From positions 1 through 35,053 of the forward strand of contig DDQE01000016.1 of the NCBI GenBank assembly GCA_002342545.1: DNA of 35,053 bases, given 5' to 3'. The stretch's first letter is position 1; each line of letters begins with the position of its first letter. Both the position numbers and the translations under genes were made by a program. Under the pieces are notes generated by a model that saw nothing but the letters and a program-made list of their open reading frames with translations, had not been told where the DNA came from and did not search any database. This DNA comes from Caryophanales bacterium UBA2450. GTDB taxonomy: Bacteria; Bacillota_I; Bacilli_A; RFN20; CAG-826. Positions 32,155 to 35,053 of the stretch are shown piece after piece.

Positions 32155-33030
32155 ATGTTAAAAAAAGCTATATTTAAATATAAGAAAAATAGTGGAGATT
32201 CTTTCTTTGATTTACAAGGTGCCCAGAACGAATTATTTTCTATATTAGTGGATTTTCAAAAGTTTTGTGAAGATTATGACATCCAATTTAGTTTGACATA
32301 TGGTTCTTTATTAGGGGCAGCAAGAGAAAAAGACATCATTAAATGGGACGATGATATCGATTTAATGATGACTAGTGATAATGTCTCAAAATTAATGTCT
32401 CTTAGAGACAAATTAAGCGATTATAATTTATGTTCATATCATTATTCGTCTACCAAAAATATTTATACAAACGAAGTAAGAATCTATCGAAAAGGGATTT
32501 ATAGACTATTAGAAGATAACAATAAAAAATTCCTCACTCCGTTATGTGTAGATATTTTTCCTTTTGAAAAAATAGACAATTATGACGCTGATGAATCTTT
32601 AAAATACGAAAAGATTCTTAATAAAATTACAAAATTCAAAAAGATTCTTCTTTTAAAAGAATCTAAATACAACTCTAAAACAAAACTTAGATATTTTTTA
32701 AGACAAATTAAAAAGATGATGTATGCTTTTAAAACATCACGCTCCCTTCATAAATTAATTGATATCGAAATAAGTAAATTATATACCGGTGGTGATGATT
32801 ATTCTTATTTTTCACCTTTTGCTAATGAATCATTCAAAGTGACTTATAAGAAGGAATTTTTTGATAAAATTATAAAACTAGAATTTAGAGATATGATGGC
32901 ATATTCAATTGCAGACTACGATACATTTTTAACTAAAGTTTATAATAAGTGGCGTGTGCCAGTTGATCGTTATGGTGGATCAAGCAATGACTTTGTGTTT
33001 GTAAAAAGAGAAAGTGAGATTCGAAAATGA
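32155..33030 (+). CDS. licD: LicD family phosphotransferase
   Basis: This 291-residue protein shows the LicD hallmarks: LTYGSLLGAAREKDIIKWDDD (48-68) with the nucleotidyltransferase-like glycine-serine and acidic residues, then VDIFPFEKI and, near the end, VYNKWRVPVDRYGG. LicD proteins transfer phosphocholine or other phospho-groups from CDP-linked or similar donors to sugars on the cell surface. No choline uptake or activation genes are in view, so the group moved here is unknown. Its ATG is one base after the wzx stop and eight bases after GAGG; its stop overlaps the next gene (ATGA). Confidence 0.9.
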   Translation: MLKKAIFKYKKNSGDSFFDLQGAQNELFSILVDFQKFCEDYDIQFSLTYGSLLGAAREKDIIKWDDDIDLMMTSDNVSKLMSLRDKLSDYNLCSYHYSSTKNIYTNEVRIYRKGIYRLLEDNNKKFLTPLCVDIFPFEKIDNYDADESLKYEKILNKITKFKKILLLKESKYNSKTKLRYFLRQIKKMMYAFKTSRSLHKLIDIEISKLYTGGDDYSYFSPFANESFKVTYKKEFFDKIIKLEFRDMMAYSIADYDTFLTKVYNKWRVPVDRYGGSSNDFVFVKRESEIRK

Positions 33031-34118
33031 AAATTGGAATAATCGGTGGAGGAAATATGGGGTGCGTTATCGCAACCAAGTTTTCTCAAAAACACGAAGT
33101 GACTTTATATACTAATTTAATTGATAAACTTCCTTTATATAAAAAAGATATGAAGGTGTATTTAGAAGATAATGATTCTTATTATCAAGCAAATATAAAA
33201 TGCGTTACTTCTTCTTTAGAAGAATTGTGTAAAAAATCAGATTATATCTTTATTACCTTCCCATCATTTTTATTTGAACAATTATGTAAAGATATACTCC
33301 CATTCTTAAATGAGAGACACCATTTATTTTTTGTTCCTGGTAGTGGAGGAGCGGAATTATTCTTTAAAGATGTTTTAGCGAAAGGCGTTACAATAAGCGG
33401 CCTTCAACGTGTTCATTCGGTGGCCAGAATCATTGATTTTGGAGAATTAACAAAAGAAACTGGCTTAAGAAAAGAATTATACGTTGCTTCTATTCCTAAT
33501 TCATTTAATAAAGAAGCGGTTAATATTGTTGAAGAATTATATGGCATTAAAACAACCTCTTTAGATAATTATTTAAATATCACTTTGATTAATTCTAATC
33601 CGATTCTTCATACTTCTAGATTATATTCAATTTTTAAAGATTATGAGTCTGTTCACGAATATAAGAAACTTCCATTATTCTATGAAGAGTGGTCAAATGA
33701 ATCGTCTGAACTATTGATAAAGATGGACAATGAACTATTCCATATGTTTGATTGTTTCGAAGATAGAGGACTTCCTATTAAACAAATAAAGCCATTGTTA
33801 GAACATTACGAAAGCACTAATGCAATTGAAATGACAAATAAAATTAGATCAATTAATTCTTTAAAAGGATTAACTACCCCTTCAGTTAAATTAGAAAATG
33901 GAAATTATATCCCAGACTTATCTTCCAGATATTTCACAGCTGATTTTCCTGATGGATTAGATATTTTATTAGCGTTTGCAAGAACACTCAATCTTGATTG
34001 TCCTAATATGCATCTTGTTACAAGCTGGTATCACCGTATTACTAACACTAGAGTTAAATTTGATTTAAGTTCTTTTGGTTTCAAAGAAATCGAAGACTTA
34101 TTGATTTTTTATAAATAA
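33027..34118 (+). CDS. opine (octopine/nopaline) dehydrogenase-like NAD(P) enzyme
   Basis: The 363-residue protein starts with a Rossmann NAD(P) loop, IGIIGGGNMGCVIATKF (3-19), and continues with PGSGGAE (104-110), GLQRVHSVARI and NPILHTSRLY (191-200), the active-site histidine region of the octopine/nopaline dehydrogenase family. Those enzymes join an amino group to an oxo-acid by reduction. It overlaps licD by four bases, so the two are made together. A likely job is making an amino-acid- or lactyl-type substituent, or a reduced precursor, that LicD attaches to the polysaccharide. That is inference; glycerol-phosphate dehydrogenase-like chemistry cannot be excluded. Confidence 0.8.
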   Translation: MKIGIIGGGNMGCVIATKFSQKHEVTLYTNLIDKLPLYKKDMKVYLEDNDSYYQANIKCVTSSLEELCKKSDYIFITFPSFLFEQLCKDILPFLNERHHLFFVPGSGGAELFFKDVLAKGVTISGLQRVHSVARIIDFGELTKETGLRKELYVASIPNSFNKEAVNIVEELYGIKTTSLDNYLNITLINSNPILHTSRLYSIFKDYESVHEYKKLPLFYEEWSNESSELLIKMDNELFHMFDCFEDRGLPIKQIKPLLEHYESTNAIEMTNKIRSINSLKGLTTPSVKLENGNYIPDLSSRYFTADFPDGLDILLAFARTLNLDCPNMHLVTSWYHRITNTRVKFDLSSFGFKEIEDLLIFYK

Positions 34119-34333
34119 CATTAAAAATTGGTTATACAATAATTGTATTTGAATTTAATCGTTTTTAAGTTAAAACTAGTTACTAAGTCTTAAAAAATAG
34201 CAATTATGATGGCCGTTTGCTAGTCCCCTCCTTTTTTGTATTTTTCCTATAATTTAATGAAAATTGCTATACATTCATAATATGTGTATGCCTAAAAGAT
34301 ATCCATCTTGACAATGTGCGAATATTCGGACAA
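34119..34333. other. intergenic region between the dehydrogenase and the IS66 element
   Basis: No gene is seen. The stretch holds the long-loop stem at 34193-34269 and a short palindrome (ACAATAATTGT). The IS66 element probably ends in its right part, but no terminal repeat could be matched without the other end. Confidence 0.5.
34193..34269 (-). terminator. long-loop stem with U-run, candidate terminator or cis-RNA
   Basis: On the minus strand TAGCAATT (34269-34262) pairs perfectly with AATTGCTA (34205-34198), followed by TTTTTT. The 56-base loop contains a purine-rich AAAAAAGGAGGGGAC. It can end the IS66 transcript; the long structured loop is unusual. Confidence 0.45.
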
Positions 34334-34355
34334 GGTGTTCGAAAGTTCGTACACC
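34334..34355. repeat. hairpin at the end of the IS66 transposase
   Basis: GGTGT-T-CGAA pairs with TTCG-T-ACACC across AG, with one T-T mismatch. It ends directly before the transposase stop codon's last base. It may be part of the element's right end or an mRNA-protecting structure. Confidence 0.45.
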
Positions 34356-35053
34356 CTACTTTATATACTGTTTTATAGATAGTTCCTTAGGAAGTTTCTC
34401 TGACCACGGCAAGAGATCATCAATAGGAACTTTATTTATATTCTCAAGAGCATATTCCAAATATTTATCAACAACTAAAGCATTCGCCTTAGCGGTTTGA
34501 ACAATTGTAAATATTCTCCCTGAAATAGAAGCTCCATTTTCTGTTTTAGCGAACAAGACATTTCTTCTCATAATAGCGAAAGGTTTAATAGCTCTTTCAC
34601 ATATGTTATTAGAAATAGGAATGTGGCCATCTAACAAGAAGGTTTTACTTTCATCTTTAATGTTTCTAAAGTATTTAACTGCAGCGTCTAATACTGTTCC
34701 TTCTTCAGCGTTTATCGAATCTAGATAATCATAGATATCGTTAACTATCTTCATATAACCATCACTTTTTCTTGCTTCAAGAATTTCTAGTGGCGATTTC
34801 TTGTTGGCCTTTAATTCTGCTTCTTTAGCGAATAAACAATCAATTCTTTTTACCATTTCATTCGCGGAACTTACTTTCTTTTGCTCGTCATTTAATACTT
34901 TAACAATATCGTAGAATTTCCTTCTTATATGAGCGAAGCATCTTTGGATTTTAATTCCTTTATTAGATAATTCATCATATCCAGCATAGCCATCGGTAAC
35001 GATATATCCTTTATATCCATCAAGAAGTTCTTTTGTTTTATCCGTTTCTCTAG
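34356..35053 (-). CDS. tnpC: IS66 family transposase TnpC, 5' part outside the window
   Basis: The minus-strand frame is open from the window edge to its stop at 34356, 232 residues so far. It shows the IS66 core: IVTDGYAGYD with the second catalytic aspartate, RCFAHIRRKFYD, ISNNICERAIKPFAIMRRN with the catalytic glutamate region, and TAKANALVVDKYLEYAL with NKVPIDDLLPW at the end. An internal ATG at 34856 is not the real start. The beginning and any tnpA/tnpB genes would lie to the right. The frame is intact where visible, so the element may be active. Confidence 0.9.
   Translation of the reverse strand, partial: RETDKTKELLDGYKGYIVTDGYAGYDELSNKGIKIQRCFAHIRRKFYDIVKVLNDEQKKVSSANEMVKRIDCLFAKEAELKANKKSPLEILEARKSDGYMKIVNDIYDYLDSINAEEGTVLDAAVKYFRNIKDESKTFLLDGHIPISNNICERAIKPFAIMRRNVLFAKTENGASISGRIFTIVQTAKANALVVDKYLEYALENINKVPIDDLLPWSEKLPKELSIKQYIK

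Noticed and set aside
1..35053. TGA read as tryptophan (mycoplasma-type code)
   Set aside because: Genes use TGG for tryptophan and end at TGA with ATGA overlaps (for example 4375, 8568, 26391, 33027), so TGA is a stop here.

Overview
The window looks like a low-GC, Bacillota-type chromosome segment (perhaps a gut Bacilli/Mollicutes-related lineage). The evidence is strong AT bias, AGGAGG-type ribosome binding sites, U-tract terminators, sigma70/sigmaA-like promoters (one TTGACA-N17-TATATT), LicD chemistry and use of TGA as a stop. The exact taxon cannot be read from the sequence. No rRNA, tRNA or CRISPR array was seen.

Layout. (1) 1-3.27 kb: a membrane-protein gene with no good start, then a minus-strand IS91-like HUH transposase that is frameshifted in its N-terminal part and overlaps a small zinc-ribbon gene. 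(2) 3.5-16.2 kb: an accessory island dense with putative defence or conflict genes. In order: a TcmP / radical-SAM pair, a Shedu nuclease, a DUF2188 protein, an SMC-like ATPase with a short TOPRIM/RloB-like partner, a convergent sce7726/sce7725 pair, a HigB toxin with an XRE-ImmA/IrrE antitoxin, and a compact four-gene operon of a two-helix membrane protein, a KAP P-loop NTPase, a nucleotidyltransferase and an Abi-like HEPN protein. (3) 16.2-17.3 kb: a gene graveyard with three diverged repeats, a DUF6273-like C-terminal remnant, and the first 22 codons of a family 2 glycosyltransferase cut off where the next gene begins. (4) 17.3-34.1 kb: a surface-polysaccharide locus with glycosyltransferases, a Wzy-like polymerase fused to a glycosyltransferase-like domain, genes for a CDP-6-deoxyhexose (RfbF, RfbG, 3,5-epimerase, SDR reductase), genes for GDP-D-glycero-alpha-D-manno-heptose (GmhA, HddA, HddC-GmhB fusion), a Wzx flippase, LicD and an opine-dehydrogenase-like enzyme. 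(5) The right edge: an IS66 transposase running out of the window.

How they work together. The polysaccharide genes from 17301 to 30501 overlap or nearly abut and read as one long operon. A terminator follows, then a fresh promoter drives wzx-licD-dehydrogenase. The nucleotide-sugar enzymes supply two unusual sugars, the glycosyltransferases build the repeat, Wzx flips it and the Wzy part polymerises it. The island genes are separate units with their own promoters and terminators, as expected for independently acquired modules.

The strongest candidate for an undescribed system is the 12715-16227 operon: 2TM protein + KAP NTPase + Pol-beta-type NTase + Abi/HEPN RNase. The NTase-HEPN part resembles HEPN-MNT toxin-antitoxin logic but uses an Abi_2-like HEPN, and it is coupled to a membrane/KAP pair.
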